Assembly (NCBI RefSeq): GCF_026339875.1 | Contig: NZ_JAPEPZ010000001.1 | Coordinates: 930,001 to 994,000, forward strand | Direction: 5' to 3' | Length of the DNA: 64,000 bases | Source of the DNA: Streptomyces sp. NBC_01571 | GTDB taxonomy: Bacteria > Actinomycetota > Actinomycetes > Streptomycetales > Streptomycetaceae | Notes under the pieces: model-generated | What the model was told of the DNA's origin: nothing | Databases searched by the model: none | What the model saw: only the letters and a program-made list of their open reading frames with translations | Translations under genes and position numbers: made by a program | Shown here: in pieces, positions 43,492-53,268 of the stretch | Layout of the letters: each line of letters begins with the position of its first letter | How positions within the stretch are numbered: position 1 is the stretch's first letter

Positions 43492-44586
43492 ATGGAGCAT
43501 GCGCTGAGTCCCGCAACCCTCTCCGATCTGCGCCGGCCGCGGCCCTACCCCGCGGTGTCCGTGCTGACACCGACGCACCGCCGCGAACCCGACAACGCCC
43601 AGGATCCGGTCCGGCTGCGCAATGTCGTGGCCGAGGCCAAGAAGCAGATCGAGTCCGATCCGGCCGTCACCCGTGAGCAACGCGCCGAACTGGTCCAGCA
43701 GCTCGACCAGGCCATGGCGGAGGTCGACCTGGCCCACGCCGAGGACGGTCTGGCGATCTTCGCGGCGCCCGGCGAGCACCAGGTGTGGTCGCTGGCCCGC
43801 CGGGTCCCCGAGCGTGTCGTGCTCTCGGACACCTTCCTGACCCGCAACCTGGTCGCCGCCCAGTCCTCCGAGCGGCCGTTCTGGGTGCTCTCGGTCTCGG
43901 CCGACCGGGTGACGCTGTGGAACGGCGGCGGCGCGCGGGTCGCCGAGGAGCACACCGACGGCTTTCCCCTGACCCGCAGCCTGGAGGACCCGGACGCCGA
44001 GCGCCAGGAGCGCGTGGGTGACCTGGCCAGCACCTTCCGCGCCGAGCGGACCCGGAACTTCCTGCGCGAGGCCGACACGGCGATGAGCGCCGTCCTCCGT
44101 GAGCGGAGCCGTCCGTTGTACGTCACCGGTGACACCGCCGCGCTCTCCCTCCTGGACGAGGTCGGCACGGTCACGAGGGACGCGTGGCACCTCCAGCACG
44201 GCGGCCTCGCGCACGCCACGCCCGAGGCCGTGTGGCAGGCGGTCCGTCCGCTGGTCGGCGCGGAGGAGCGGAGGAACGCCGACACGGTGGCCCGAGAGCT
44301 CGAGTCGGCCCGCGGCCGCAAGGAGTTCGCCGCCGGGGTCGACGAGGTGTGGCAGAACGCGTCGCAGGGCCGGGTCCGGCTGCTCGCCGTGGAGGAGAAC
44401 TACCGCGAGACGGTCCGCGACGACGGCGACCACCTCGTGCCGGCCGAGAGCGGTGACCTGGAAGCCCGCGACGACATCGTCGACGAGATCGTCGAACAGT
44501 GCCTGGAGACCGGCGCCGAGGTCCGTTTCGTCCCCGACGGCAGTCTGGGTGACGCGAAAGGCATCGCCGGGGTGCTGCGCTACTGA
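43492..44586 (+). CDS. baeRF-family (bacterial release-factor-like) protein
   Basis: This 364-aa protein resembles the baeRF3-type family, bacterial relatives of archaeo-eukaryotic release factor domain 2, often mislabelled as chemotaxis proteins. Seen are [55 protein letters not shown] and a C-terminal [20 protein letters not shown], then [16 protein letters not shown]. Family members are proposed to act on ribosomes under stress. No ribosome site precedes ATG 43492, which may be leaderless. It stands alone before a hairpin. Confidence 0.8.
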   Translation: MEHALSPATLSDLRRPRPYPAVSVLTPTHRREPDNAQDPVRLRNVVAEAKKQIESDPAVTREQRAELVQQLDQAMAEVDLAHAEDGLAIFAAPGEHQVWSLARRVPERVVLSDTFLTRNLVAAQSSERPFWVLSVSADRVTLWNGGGARVAEEHTDGFPLTRSLEDPDAERQERVGDLASTFRAERTRNFLREADTAMSAVLRERSRPLYVTGDTAALSLLDEVGTVTRDAWHLQHGGLAHATPEAVWQAVRPLVGAEERRNADTVARELESARGRKEFAAGVDEVWQNASQGRVRLLAVEENYRETVRDDGDHLVPAESGDLEARDDIVDEIVEQCLETGAEVRFVPDGSLGDAKGIAGVLRY

Positions 44587-44595
44587 TCTCTCCGG

Positions 44596-44621
44596 CCGAC
44601 AATCTCCTGGAGAACTGTCGG
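44596..44621 (+). terminator. Hairpin between baeRF-type and Gfo/Idh/MocA genes
   Basis: CCGACA (44596-44601) pairs with TGTCGG (44616-44621), with an inner CTCC/GGAG pair. It fills the 50-base space between two rightward genes and may reduce read-through into the second. Confidence 0.55.
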
Positions 44622-44636
44622 TCGAGAGGTGAGCAC

Positions 44637-45650
44637 GTGAGCGAGTTGTTGGGTGTGGCGGTCCTTGGGGCAGGCCACATGGGAGCCGACCACATACGAC
44701 GAATCGACCGAGTGGTGAACGGCGCCCGGGTCGCGGCAGTGGCCGATCCCGACACCGGGCGGGCCAAGGACGCCGTCGCCGGGATCGACGGAGTCTCGGT
44801 GCACACCGAGGTGTCGGCCGCCCTGGACGCGCCCGGTGTGCGGGCCGTGCTGGTCGCCTCCCCCGGGCCCGCCCACGAGGAAGCGCTGCTGGCGGCCTTC
44901 CAGCGCGGGCTGCCGGTCCTGTGCGAGAAGCCGATGGTGCCGGAGTCGGCCGGGGCGCTGCGGGTGGTGGAGGCCGAGGCACGGCTCGGGCGGCGGCTGG
45001 CGCAGGTCGGCTTCATGCGCCGGTACGACGCCGAGTACGTACGTCTGAAGTCCCTGCTGGACAGCGGGCGGCTGGGCCGTCCGCTCATGCTCCACTGCAC
45101 GCACCGCAATGTCTCCTCCCCCGCCGGCTTCACCTCGGCGATGCTGGTGAACAGTTCCGTCTCGCACGAGATCGACGCGGCACGCTGGCTGCTGGGCCAG
45201 GAGCTCACGGCCGTGACGGTGCTGCGTCCGCGGCCTTCGTCGCACGCGCCCGCGGACCTCCTCGACCCCCAGCTCGTGCTGTTCGAGACCGCGGAGGGCG
45301 CACTCGTCGACGTGGAGGTCTTCGTGAACACCGGCTTCGGCTACCAGGTGCGCTGCGAGGCGGTCTGCGAGTCCGGGAGCGCACGGATCGGGGACGAGAA
45401 CGCGATGCGGGTGACGACGGCGGACGGTTCCCGTCAGGAAGTGCCACAGGACTACCTCGTACGCTTCGCCGACGCCTACGACCGCGAGGTGCAGGCCTGG
45501 GTGGACGCCACCCGTGAGGGCCGGGTCACCGGGCCCAGCGTCTGGGACGGGTACGCCGCGTCGGCGGTGGCCGAGGCGGGTGTCCGGGCGCTGGAGAGCG
45601 GCGGCCGGGTGGCCGTCGAACTCGCCGCGCGCCCGGACCTCTACGCGTGA
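44637..45650 (+). CDS. Gfo/Idh/MocA-family oxidoreductase, inositol dehydrogenase-like
   Basis: This 337-aa NAD(P)-dependent sugar/polyol dehydrogenase has an N-terminal Rossmann motif ([17 protein letters not shown], about residues 7-22), the EKP motif in LPVLCEKPM, and [13 protein letters not shown], the conserved DxxxH-type region typical of inositol 2-dehydrogenases. The C-terminal [15 protein letters not shown] is typical too. GTG 44637 follows AGAGGTGA. No inositol genes are nearby, so the substrate is open. Its stop touches that of the convergent phospholipase. Confidence 0.88.
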   Translation: MSELLGVAVLGAGHMGADHIRRIDRVVNGARVAAVADPDTGRAKDAVAGIDGVSVHTEVSAALDAPGVRAVLVASPGPAHEEALLAAFQRGLPVLCEKPMVPESAGALRVVEAEARLGRRLAQVGFMRRYDAEYVRLKSLLDSGRLGRPLMLHCTHRNVSSPAGFTSAMLVNSSVSHEIDAARWLLGQELTAVTVLRPRPSSHAPADLLDPQLVLFETAEGALVDVEVFVNTGFGYQVRCEAVCESGSARIGDENAMRVTTADGSRQEVPQDYLVRFADAYDREVQAWVDATREGRVTGPSVWDGYAASAVAEAGVRALESGGRVAVELAARPDLYA

Positions 45651-47672
45651 TCAGCCGCTGACGCTCGCGGCGCCCGTCTCGATGTGCCCGGTGAACCGGC
45701 GTGACCAGCTCGCGTCCGAGTCGACGGTGATCGTGAAGTCGTACCAGCCGTCCTGGTACGCGACGGCGTTGAAGTAGTCCTCGGCCCAGCCGCCCGCGGC
45801 GACGGTGTACGTCCACGGCCCGTCGCCGCGGTACTGGTTCGCGGTGATGGTGAACTTCACCGCCGAGGCGGAGGAGTTGGCCATCCTGAAGTAGACCGCC
45901 GTCTTCCCGGTCCCGGGCTCGGTGGCGTAACGGGTGCTCACCTCGGCCGACTTGCCCGCCTGTGTCGCGTCGCCCCTGAACCGGCGCAGGAAGCGGTTGG
46001 GCCCGGTCATGGTGAGGTCGTACTTCCCGTCGCCGTACCCCGAGCCGATGTTGAAGTAGTCGGATGCGGTGCCGCCCCCGTCGACCGTGTACTGCCAGGG
46101 CGTGGTGTCGCGGTAGGCGTTCGGGTGGATCGAGAAGTGCGCGGCGCTCCTGGCCGGGGTGCCCTGGTTGGCCATGGCGAACCAGGCGAGGATCTTGCCG
46201 CTCGCACCGAACTCCAGGTGGTCCAGGTAGCCGTTCGGCTGGTAGGGCAGGGCTCGGGCGGGCCGGGTGCCGGGCTCCTGGACGGGCAGCGCGTTGGTGG
46301 TGGGGACCGGGTTGGGCAGGGGACCGCAGGTGGATATGCCGATGACGCTCGTGGCGGGCAGGGCGACGGCGCCGTACACGGGGTGGGCGAAGTCGAAGAC
46401 GCCGGTCAGGTCGCCGGTGACCTTGCGGCGCCAGGCGCTGATGTTCGGGCAGGCGGCGGGTCTGCCCAGCGAGGTCGTCCAGGTCTCCAGGAAGCGCAGC
46501 ACGGACGTGTGGTCGAAGACCTCCGACGAGACCCAGCCGCCGCGGGTCCAGGGCGAGACGACCAGCATCGGAACACGGAATCCGAGACCGTACGGAGCGC
46601 CCCCGAGGAACTCCCCGGCCGTGTTCGCGGGCGGGACCGGCGGCGGCACGTGGTCGAAGAAGCCGTCGTTCTCGTCGTAGTTGAGGAACAGGACGGTGGA
46701 GTCGAAGACGTCCTGATCGGCGGCGAGGGCCTTGTACACCAGGTCGACGAAGTGGGCGCCGTCCCCGGGCGGGGCGTAAGGGTGCTCGGAGAAGGCCTGG
46801 TTGGCGACCACCCAGGACACCTGGGGCAGGGTGCCCGCGAGGACGTCGGACCTGATGGCGGCGGCGATGTCGTCGGGTGTGGAGCCGGTGACGCGCGGCA
46901 CGGAGGCCATGCCCCGGTCGTACAGCGGGTCGCCGGCCTTGGCCGTGGCGAACTTCTTGAAGTAGGCGCAGGCGTTGTCGCCGTAGTTGTCCTGCGCGTT
47001 CTGGTAGACCCTCCAGGTCACTCCGGCCGTCTGGAGCGCCTCCGCGTAGTTCTGCCAGGTCAGGCCCGACTCGTCGCCGCCGTCGTAGCTGGATCCGTCG
47101 ACCTTGCCGGACCAGAGGTAGGTGCGGTTGGGACCGGTGGCGCTGAGCGTGGAGCAGAAGTAGGCGTCGCAGATCGTGTAGGCGTCGGCGAGCGCGTAGT
47201 GGAAGGGGATGTCGGAGCGGTCCAGGTAGCCGAGCGAACGGACGTTGCCCACGCCGGAGACCCAGTTGTCGAGGCGTCCCTTGTTCCAGGCGGAGTGCTG
47301 CGAGGACCAGGAGTGCGGGAGGTCGCCGTTGCACTGCGCGAGGGTCTCGCCGTCCTTGCCGCCCGCGGCCGGTGTGGAGCTCAGTTTCCACGGGTACTGC
47401 CGGCCGCCGCCGTTGGGCTGGTTGAAGACGGGGTACCCGCCGGGCAGCGTGATGCCGCTGCGGTCGCCGAATCCGCGGACGCCCTTGAGGCGGCCGAAGT
47501 AGTGGTCGAAGCTGCGGTTCTCCTGCATGAGGATGACGACGTGCCGTACGTCCGTGATGGTGCCGCTCGCCGTGCCGGCGGCCGCCGCCGGACGTGAGCC
47601 GACGCCCAGCGCGGTGCCCGCCGCCACGGATGCCCCAAGCCCCACGAAACCTCTTCGGCTGATCGGTGTCAT
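45651..47672 (-). CDS. Tat-exported phospholipase C (phosphoesterase family)
   Basis: This 673-aa secreted phospholipase C, phosphatidylcholine-specific type, has a twin-arginine signal ISRRGFVGLGASVAAG (about residues 4-20). The phosphoesterase domain has VVILMQENRSFDHYFG near the mature start and LNYDENDGFFDHVPPP, which carry metal and catalytic residues. Two tandem C-terminal beta domains follow (DGKYDLTMTGPNRFLRRFRG and DGWYDFTITVDSDASWSRRF), the repeated module of this family. ATG 47672 follows GAGGGCGG. It may hydrolyse host or debris phospholipids for phosphate. Confidence 0.93.
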   Translation of the reverse strand: MTPISRRGFVGLGASVAAGTALGVGSRPAAAAGTASGTITDVRHVVILMQENRSFDHYFGRLKGVRGFGDRSGITLPGGYPVFNQPNGGGRQYPWKLSSTPAAGGKDGETLAQCNGDLPHSWSSQHSAWNKGRLDNWVSGVGNVRSLGYLDRSDIPFHYALADAYTICDAYFCSTLSATGPNRTYLWSGKVDGSSYDGGDESGLTWQNYAEALQTAGVTWRVYQNAQDNYGDNACAYFKKFATAKAGDPLYDRGMASVPRVTGSTPDDIAAAIRSDVLAGTLPQVSWVVANQAFSEHPYAPPGDGAHFVDLVYKALAADQDVFDSTVLFLNYDENDGFFDHVPPPVPPANTAGEFLGGAPYGLGFRVPMLVVSPWTRGGWVSSEVFDHTSVLRFLETWTTSLGRPAACPNISAWRRKVTGDLTGVFDFAHPVYGAVALPATSVIGISTCGPLPNPVPTTNALPVQEPGTRPARALPYQPNGYLDHLEFGASGKILAWFAMANQGTPARSAAHFSIHPNAYRDTTPWQYTVDGGGTASDYFNIGSGYGDGKYDLTMTGPNRFLRRFRGDATQAGKSAEVSTRYATEPGTGKTAVYFRMANSSASAVKFTITANQYRGDGPWTYTVAAGGWAEDYFNAVAYQDGWYDFTITVDSDASWSRRFTGHIETGAASVSG

Positions 47673-47862
47673 TCGCCCGCCCTCGTCACTGGAGTGCCCC
47701 AGCGGCACACCGCGCGCAAGCGTGCACGCGGTGATCCCCGAGATCCATACCCGCGCGGTGAGTTGCGGGTGAACAGCGGCCGAACCGTGACGGTCGGCGT
47801 CGGCCTCCGGTGGGCACCTCGCGGACGGCGCGTCGCCGGCCGGACAGCGGGCCGTCCTCTCC

Positions 47863-48927
47863 TCACGCCTCCGGGTGGGCGTGCGGGTCCGGGACGAGGA
47901 CGACCTTGCCGGTGACGGTGCCGGACTCCGCCAGGCGGACGGCCTCCGCGGCCCGGCCGAGCGGGATGCGCGCCGCGACCTGCGCGGTGATGGCACCCTC
48001 GGCGAGCAGCGCGAACACCTGCCCGAGGTCGGTGCGCAACCGGTCCTGGAAGGCCGCGGCGCGGCGCCTGCCCGCCCAGATGTTGTAGAAGTGCGTGCGC
48101 CGGCCGTTGGGCAGCAGCTTCCAGAGGAGGAGCCGGCCGACCAGCTTGAGCACCGGCAGTTTGGAGGATCCGGCGACGTCCCGTGTCGAGGCCGTGCCGT
48201 ACGACACGAGCGTGCCGCCGCGCGCCAGCAGCCGGAAGGAGTCGACGATGCCGTCACCGCCGACGTGGTCGAAGACCGCGTCTACGCCGCCGGGCGCCAA
48301 CTCCCGCACGCGGGCGGGCAGATCGTCGGCCCGGTAGTCGAGCGGCGTGGCGCCGAGCGCGCGGACCGCGTCGTGGTGGCGGGGCGAGGCGGTGCCGATG
48401 ACGTGGATTCCGGCGTGGGCGGCGAGCTGGACGAGGGTCGAGCCCACTCCGCCGTTCGCCCCGTGCACGAGCACGGTTTCGCCGGCCCGGACGCCGGCGA
48501 CGCGGTGCAGCATCTGCCAGGCGGTGATGCCGTTGACGACGACTGTCTCGGCGTCGGCGGGATCGAGGCCGCCCGGCACCTCGACCAGGTCGGCGACGGG
48601 CAGCACGACCCGGCTGGCCCAGCCGCCCACCTTCGTCAGCGCCGCGAACCGGCGGCCGACCAGCGACGCGTCGACGCCCGCGCCGGTCCCGAGCACGACA
48701 CCGACGAGGTCGTAGCCGGGCACGAACGGGAAGGGAGGCTGGTCGTAGTACTTGCCGCGGCGCATCTGCTGCTCGGCGAACGAGATCCCGGAGGCCTCCA
48801 GCGCGAGGAGGACCTCACCGGCCGCCGGCTCCGGCGCGGGGCGCGTCCGGATCTGCAGGCCGGCGGGCTCCACGACCCCCGGCAGGACGACTTCGGTCAC
48901 CAGGTTCGCGGTGGTGTGGGTGTCCAT
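47863..48927 (-). CDS. Zinc-free MDR-family NADPH:quinone reductase-like oxidoreductase
   Basis: This 354-aa protein has the GroES-like N-terminus (FPFVPGYDLVGVVLGTGAGV, about 66-85) and the nucleotide-binding VLVHGANGGVGSTLVQLA (about 150-167). Zinc-ligand cysteines are missing, placing it with quinone reductases rather than alcohol dehydrogenases. ATG 48927 follows GAGGAG. The divergent TetR gene and a palindromic region between them indicate local repression, probably relieved by an electrophile (inference). Confidence 0.9.
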   Translation of the reverse strand: MDTHTTANLVTEVVLPGVVEPAGLQIRTRPAPEPAAGEVLLALEASGISFAEQQMRRGKYYDQPPFPFVPGYDLVGVVLGTGAGVDASLVGRRFAALTKVGGWASRVVLPVADLVEVPGGLDPADAETVVVNGITAWQMLHRVAGVRAGETVLVHGANGGVGSTLVQLAAHAGIHVIGTASPRHHDAVRALGATPLDYRADDLPARVRELAPGGVDAVFDHVGGDGIVDSFRLLARGGTLVSYGTASTRDVAGSSKLPVLKLVGRLLLWKLLPNGRRTHFYNIWAGRRRAAAFQDRLRTDLGQVFALLAEGAITAQVAARIPLGRAAEAVRLAESGTVTGKVVLVPDPHAHPEA

Positions 48928-48960
48928 GACGGTCGGCTCCTCTGCTCGGCAGGAATTTTC

Positions 48961-48994
48961 GTTAGAGAGTCACGCTTGCGTTATAGGTTCTAAC
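48961..48994. promoter_or_regulatory. Dyad between quinone reductase and TetR genes
   Basis: GTTAGA (48961-48966) and TCTAAC (48989-48994) are inverted arms 22 bases apart, and a nested GTTA/TAAC pair (48980-48983, 48991-48994) uses the same right arm. The stretch is the most AT-rich of the region, so promoter and TetR operator probably coincide. Confidence 0.6.
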
Positions 48995-49061
48995 TAAAGC
49001 TTGCCCCTCTACACTGGGCACGTCAAGTCCCGTTCCGACGAGCGACAGAAGAGGCGATGAC

Positions 49062-49742
49062 GTGACCACGGAGAGCCGGACCGGACCGGGCCCGCGCGAT
49101 CGGTTCCGCGCACAGGTGCGGGAGGAGGTGAAGGCGGCGGCGCTGCGCCAGCTGGCCGACGGCGGCCCGGAGGCGCTGTCGCTCAACGCGGTCGCGAAAC
49201 AGCTGGGCATGACCGGCCCGGCGCTCTACCGCTACTTCGCCAACCGGGACAGCCTGCTCACCGAGCTGGTCGTCGACGCCTACGAGACACTGGCGGCCGC
49301 CCTCGCCCGCGCCGCCGGCGCCCCCGCACGGGACGGGGCCGAACGCCTGGCCGCGGTCGTCCGGGCCTACCGCGACTGGGCGCGGACCGAACCGCACCGC
49401 TACCGGTTGCTGTTCCGGGCCCCCTTCAAGGGGTACGACGCCCACGCCACCCGCCTGGTCGAGGCGGCCCAGCGGGCGATGAACGTCGTACTGAACGTGG
49501 CGAACGCGCTGGCGTCGCCGGACGCGGCCGTGCCGGAGGATTCACAGGACCAGGTCCAGGAGTGGATGAAGCGCCGCGGAGTCGAGGACGTCCCGCCCAC
49601 GGTCGCCTCGCGGACCGTGCTGCTCTGGGCTCATCTGCACGGCCTGGCGAGCCTGGAGATCGAGGGCAACTTCGCCTCCATGGGCATCGATCCGGGGCCC
49701 CTCTACGAGGCGGAGGCAGGAGAGTTCACCCACGGCCTCTGA
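49062..49742 (+). CDS. TetR-family regulator with TetR_C WHG-type domain
   Basis: This 226-aa protein has an HTH at residues about 18-62 (EEVKAAALRQLADGGPEALS, then KQLGMTGPALYRYFANRDSL) and a C-terminal ligand domain with RDWARTEPHRYRLLF, typical of TetR proteins that end in the WHG motif; here the late motif is LWAHLHGLASLEIEGN. GTG 49062 follows AGAGG. It is divergent from the quinone reductase and likely controls it. Confidence 0.9.
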   Translation: MTTESRTGPGPRDRFRAQVREEVKAAALRQLADGGPEALSLNAVAKQLGMTGPALYRYFANRDSLLTELVVDAYETLAAALARAAGAPARDGAERLAAVVRAYRDWARTEPHRYRLLFRAPFKGYDAHATRLVEAAQRAMNVVLNVANALASPDAAVPEDSQDQVQEWMKRRGVEDVPPTVASRTVLLWAHLHGLASLEIEGNFASMGIDPGPLYEAEAGEFTHGL

Positions 49743-50036
49743 ATCCGAACATGCCCTGGACATGACCCGCACACATGACCCTCGAACACAAGAGTGAGGA
49801 AAGGCCACCGCCACCCCCGTAAGCCGTCAAGTCACGTACGCTGTCTACGACTTGGGCAAGCACCGCGCGTACCTCATCGGTCCTGGTCCACCCCTCCGGA
49901 TGGACTGCGGCACATGCCAGAAGCACCACCGGATCGTGTGTTGCCAAATCCCTTACAGGGCGTCGCGGGCTGTGCAACAGTCGTAACGGTCCTTCCGCCC
50001 AGCTCTGGTCGTACCGTCCCCTCATCGGAGTGCGTC

Positions 50037-51449
50037 ATGTCGCCCCATCTCTCTGCGGACCGCCCCGCCGCGCAGCCGCCCCCACGCGGCGCGGTCGACG
50101 CGCTGATCTCGCAGACGCGGCACCTGCGCGGCGAGGTGGACGCCGTACGACGTGACGCACCCGCCGACGGCGCGGACGCCCAGGGACGCTGGCAGCGCGC
50201 CCTCTGCGATCTGGCGATGCACCAGCTCAACGACCTGGACCAGCACCTGGCGCAGCTCCGGGACGGCCCCCCGCCGGTGCCCGTGGAACCCGCCCCCGCG
50301 CCCGCCGCACCCGGAGAGGGCTCCCTGCTCAGCAGGGTCGGAAGCGCCGAGTGGAACCTGCTGACGGACGAGGCCAGTTGGTCCGGGGAGCTCTACCAGA
50401 TCCTGGGCCGTGACCCCGGCGCTCCCCCGCTCACCCTCGACGAGCTCCCGTCGCTGGTGCTCGACGAGGACCGGCCGATGCTGACGGCGATGGTCACCGA
50501 CTGCCTCATCGACGCGAAACCGATCGACGGGGAGTTCCGCGTCGTGCGCCCGGACGGCGGAGTGCGGACCGTGCACATCATGGGTGAGCCCGTGCTCGAC
50601 GCCGACGGCGGTACCACCGCGATGTGGGCGGTGCTGCGCGATGTCAGCGAACTGCGGCGCAGCCAAAGGACGGTGAGCGAGACCCGTGACTCGCTGCGGC
50701 ACGACCGGCGCTTCGCGCAGGACGAGCACCGGCTCGCGGTCGAGCTGCAGGAGGCCGTCCTGCCGCCACGGCACGGCAGCCTGCGGTTCACCCGCCGGGG
50801 CCCGGAGGCACTGGACCTGGCCGCCCGCTATCTCCCCTCGTCGGCCACCGCACTGATCGGCGGCGACTGGTACGACGCGCTGGAACTTCCCGACGGCGAA
50901 ACCCTGTTGAGCGTCGGCGACCTGACCGGACACGGCGTCACCGTCGCCTCCGGCATGGCGATGCTGCTGGGCGCTCTGCGCGGCATGGCCATGGCGGGAA
51001 CCCAGCCGGGTCAACTCCTCTCCTGGCTCGATCGGTTGGTCGACGCCTCGGTACAGCCGACTCTCGGCAGCACGGTCTGCTGCCGCTACCGGCCCGGGTC
51101 CCGCACCCTCACCTGGGCGCAGGCGGGACACCCCGCCCCCTTGCTGTTCCGCAACGGGACGGGGCGCATCCTGACACCACCGCACGGCGTGCTGCTCGGC
51201 GCGACCTCGGGTGCCGCATACGGACAGGCCGAAGAGACCCTGGAGGACGGCGACCTGCTGCTCCTGCACACCGACGGACTGGTCCCTCGGTGCCACGGAG
51301 CGGCGGCCGTCCAGAGGCTGCTCGACCTGGCCCCGCGCTTCGGCGGAGCCCGCACGGCCCAGGACTGCGTACGGACGGTTGTCGAGGAGTTCGGCGAGAC
51401 CCACCGCGAGGACGACGCCTGCGTGCTCGTCGCCAGGGTCGGCGGCTGA
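50037..51449 (+). CDS. PAS-PP2C (SpoIIE-type) phosphatase
   Basis: This 470-aa protein has an N-terminal helical lead, a PAS-fold (about 95-210; VGSAEWNLLTDEASWSGELY, then WAVLRDVSELRRSQ) and a SpoIIE-type PP2C domain (about 240-470). The metal-binding motifs are IGGDWYDALEL (near 273), VGDLTGHG and LLLHTDGLVPR (near 409), ending HREDDACVLVARVGG. It should dephosphorylate an anti-anti-sigma protein; its partner is not in the window. ATG 50037 follows GGAG. It converges with the NsdA-like regulator. Confidence 0.92.
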   Translation: MSPHLSADRPAAQPPPRGAVDALISQTRHLRGEVDAVRRDAPADGADAQGRWQRALCDLAMHQLNDLDQHLAQLRDGPPPVPVEPAPAPAAPGEGSLLSRVGSAEWNLLTDEASWSGELYQILGRDPGAPPLTLDELPSLVLDEDRPMLTAMVTDCLIDAKPIDGEFRVVRPDGGVRTVHIMGEPVLDADGGTTAMWAVLRDVSELRRSQRTVSETRDSLRHDRRFAQDEHRLAVELQEAVLPPRHGSLRFTRRGPEALDLAARYLPSSATALIGGDWYDALELPDGETLLSVGDLTGHGVTVASGMAMLLGALRGMAMAGTQPGQLLSWLDRLVDASVQPTLGSTVCCRYRPGSRTLTWAQAGHPAPLLFRNGTGRILTPPHGVLLGATSGAAYGQAEETLEDGDLLLLHTDGLVPRCHGAAAVQRLLDLAPRFGGARTAQDCVRTVVEEFGETHREDDACVLVARVGG

Positions 51450-51536
51450 AGGGCCGGCTGAGCGGCCGGTCGATCACGCCGAACACCGGACTCGGCCCAC
51501 GGGCCCCTCCCACCGGATCTCCTCGCACAGGCGGCT

Positions 51537-53036
51537 TCAGACCTGTGCGTCTCCCGCGCGCCTCGGCTTCGCCACCGGCTTGGGAAGGGCGAGCTGGATC
51601 TCCTCACGCAGTTCGTGGATCTTCGGGAAACTGGAGTACTGAGCGGTGAGCCGGTACATCTCGCGCAGCCGGTCCCAGGTGCGGTGGGAGGAGTTCGCCC
51701 CCATCGACACCAGCGCCAGCCGGGCGTAGCGGTCCGCCTGTTCGGGATCGTCGGCGATGAAGCACGCCGAGGCCAGTGACAGCCAGTCGAAGATCTGCGA
51801 CCGCTGCCGCCCGTTCTCGCGCAGGTGCAGTGCCTCCTTGGCATGGCGCTGGGCCGTGGCTGCCGCGGCCGCGTCGTGCTCCGCGAGCGTCCGGTAGGCC
51901 AGGGCCTGCATGCCGTGCATGTCCGCCTCGTCGAACAACTGCATCCAGCTCGGCGGCGGCACGTCACCCCTGTCGGAGACGAAGAGGTCCTCCGCCTCGC
52001 CCAGGGTGCGCCGCATGGCCTGCCCCTTGCCCATCGACGCCTGTGCCCAGGCCTCGATGGTGTAGAGCATGGCCCGGGTGCGCGGCAGCATCTCGGAGCC
52101 CGAGCCCGACTTGGCGAGCTTCATCAGGTCCAGGGCGTCGTCCGGCCGGCCCAGGTGCACCATCTGGCGCGCGGCGCGGGAGAGCGCCTCCCCGGCACGG
52201 GGCCGGTCACCGCCCTCCCGGGCCGCGTGCGCGGCGATGACGAAGTACTTCTGTGCCGTGGGCTCCAGGCCGACGTCGTGCGACATCCAGCCCGCGAGGA
52301 CGGCGAGGTTGGCGGCGACGCCCCACAGGCGCCGCTGCAGATGGTCGGGATGCCGGTAGGAGAGGATGCCTCCCACCTCGTTGAGCTGGCCCACCACGGC
52401 CTTGCGTTGCAGCCCGCCGCCGCGGGCTGCGTCCCAGGCCCGGAACACCTCGACCGAGCGCTCCAGTTCCTCGATCTCCTGCGACCCGATGGGGGCGGCC
52501 TCGTAGCGGTCGAACCCGGCGGAGTCGGCGTGCAGGGGATTGTCGAGGTCAGGGGCGTCGGCCACCAGGGCCGGATCGGTGTGCAGCCAATCGTGCATGG
52601 CACTGCTGAGTGCTGATCCCGCGGCGAGCGCGGCACCCGCGCCCACCAAGCCGCGTCGGTTGAGCATGAGGTCCATTCCCGTGAATTCGGTGAGGACCGC
52701 AGCAGTCCGCTCGGGCGCCCACGGCACTCCGTCGGGATGTTCCACATTCCCGCCGCCCGGCCGTTTCCCCACACGCCCGTGCCGGACCAGACCGAGGTCC
52801 TCGATGGTCACGACACGGCCGAGACGCTCGGTGAACAGAGCCGCCAGCACTCGCGGAACCGGATCACGCGGGATCTCTCCCAAGTCGATCCAGCGCCGCA
52901 CCCGTGAGGTGTCGGTCGCCAGCTGGGGGTGGCCCATGGCCGCCGCCTGCCTGTTGACCAGCCTCGCGAGTTCGCCCTTGGACCAGCCGGCCAGGCCGAA
53001 CAGGTCCGACAGACGAGCGTTGGGTTGTCCGTTCAC
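51537..53036 (-). CDS. NsdA-like HTH/TPR regulator
   Basis: This 499-aa protein has an N-terminal module of the NsdA/NsdB-like type: LAGWSKGELARLVNRQAAAM, then LATDTSRVRRWIDLGEIPRD and RVLAALFTERLGRVVTIEDL. A hydrophobic stretch (RRGLVGAGAALAAGSALSSA, about 155-175) follows, then long TPR-like helices. NsdA is a negative regulator of sporulation and antibiotic production in S. coelicolor; equivalence here is by resemblance only. GTG 53036 follows GGGGG; an upstream start is possible. It is divergent from a phosphotransferase, with a structured promoter between. Confidence 0.8.
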   Translation of the reverse strand: MNGQPNARLSDLFGLAGWSKGELARLVNRQAAAMGHPQLATDTSRVRRWIDLGEIPRDPVPRVLAALFTERLGRVVTIEDLGLVRHGRVGKRPGGGNVEHPDGVPWAPERTAAVLTEFTGMDLMLNRRGLVGAGAALAAGSALSSAMHDWLHTDPALVADAPDLDNPLHADSAGFDRYEAAPIGSQEIEELERSVEVFRAWDAARGGGLQRKAVVGQLNEVGGILSYRHPDHLQRRLWGVAANLAVLAGWMSHDVGLEPTAQKYFVIAAHAAREGGDRPRAGEALSRAARQMVHLGRPDDALDLMKLAKSGSGSEMLPRTRAMLYTIEAWAQASMGKGQAMRRTLGEAEDLFVSDRGDVPPPSWMQLFDEADMHGMQALAYRTLAEHDAAAAATAQRHAKEALHLRENGRQRSQIFDWLSLASACFIADDPEQADRYARLALVSMGANSSHRTWDRLREMYRLTAQYSSFPKIHELREEIQLALPKPVAKPRRAGDAQV

Positions 53037-53063
53037 ATCAAGCCCCCAGGTTCTCGGCTGAGT

Positions 53064-53082
53064 TGACAGTAACCCTCTGTCA
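53064..53082. promoter_or_regulatory. Dyad upstream of the NsdA-like gene
   Basis: TGACAG (53064-53069) and CTGTCA (53077-53082) are perfect arms around seven bases. On the + strand the left arm forms a consensus TTGACA -35. It lies 28 bases before the NsdA-like start and beside the 10-bp repeats. Confidence 0.6.
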
Positions 53083-53099
53083 GTTGCTGAGCGACTATT

Positions 53100-53129
53100 C
53101 GCCAGGGTTCGCCAGGGTGCGCCAGATGG
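53100..53129. repeat. Three 10-bp direct repeats, CGCCAGGGT type
   Basis: CGCCAGGGTT, CGCCAGGGTG and CGCCAGATGG follow without gap. The ten-base period puts each CGCCAG on the same face of the helix, as for regulators that bind cooperatively. It lies in the NsdA-like/phosphotransferase divergent region. Confidence 0.7.
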
Positions 53130-53268
53130 TGTGCCACTGGGCACCCGGTGTCAGGTAGGAATGCGCCACCCCGACCCGGTTACCGGGGACATTCCCCCAG
53201 GGTGTTCCCCGACGGCCGGGACGGGCGGCGCGGCAACTTGCAGGCACACGAAGGGATCTGTTTCGCCC

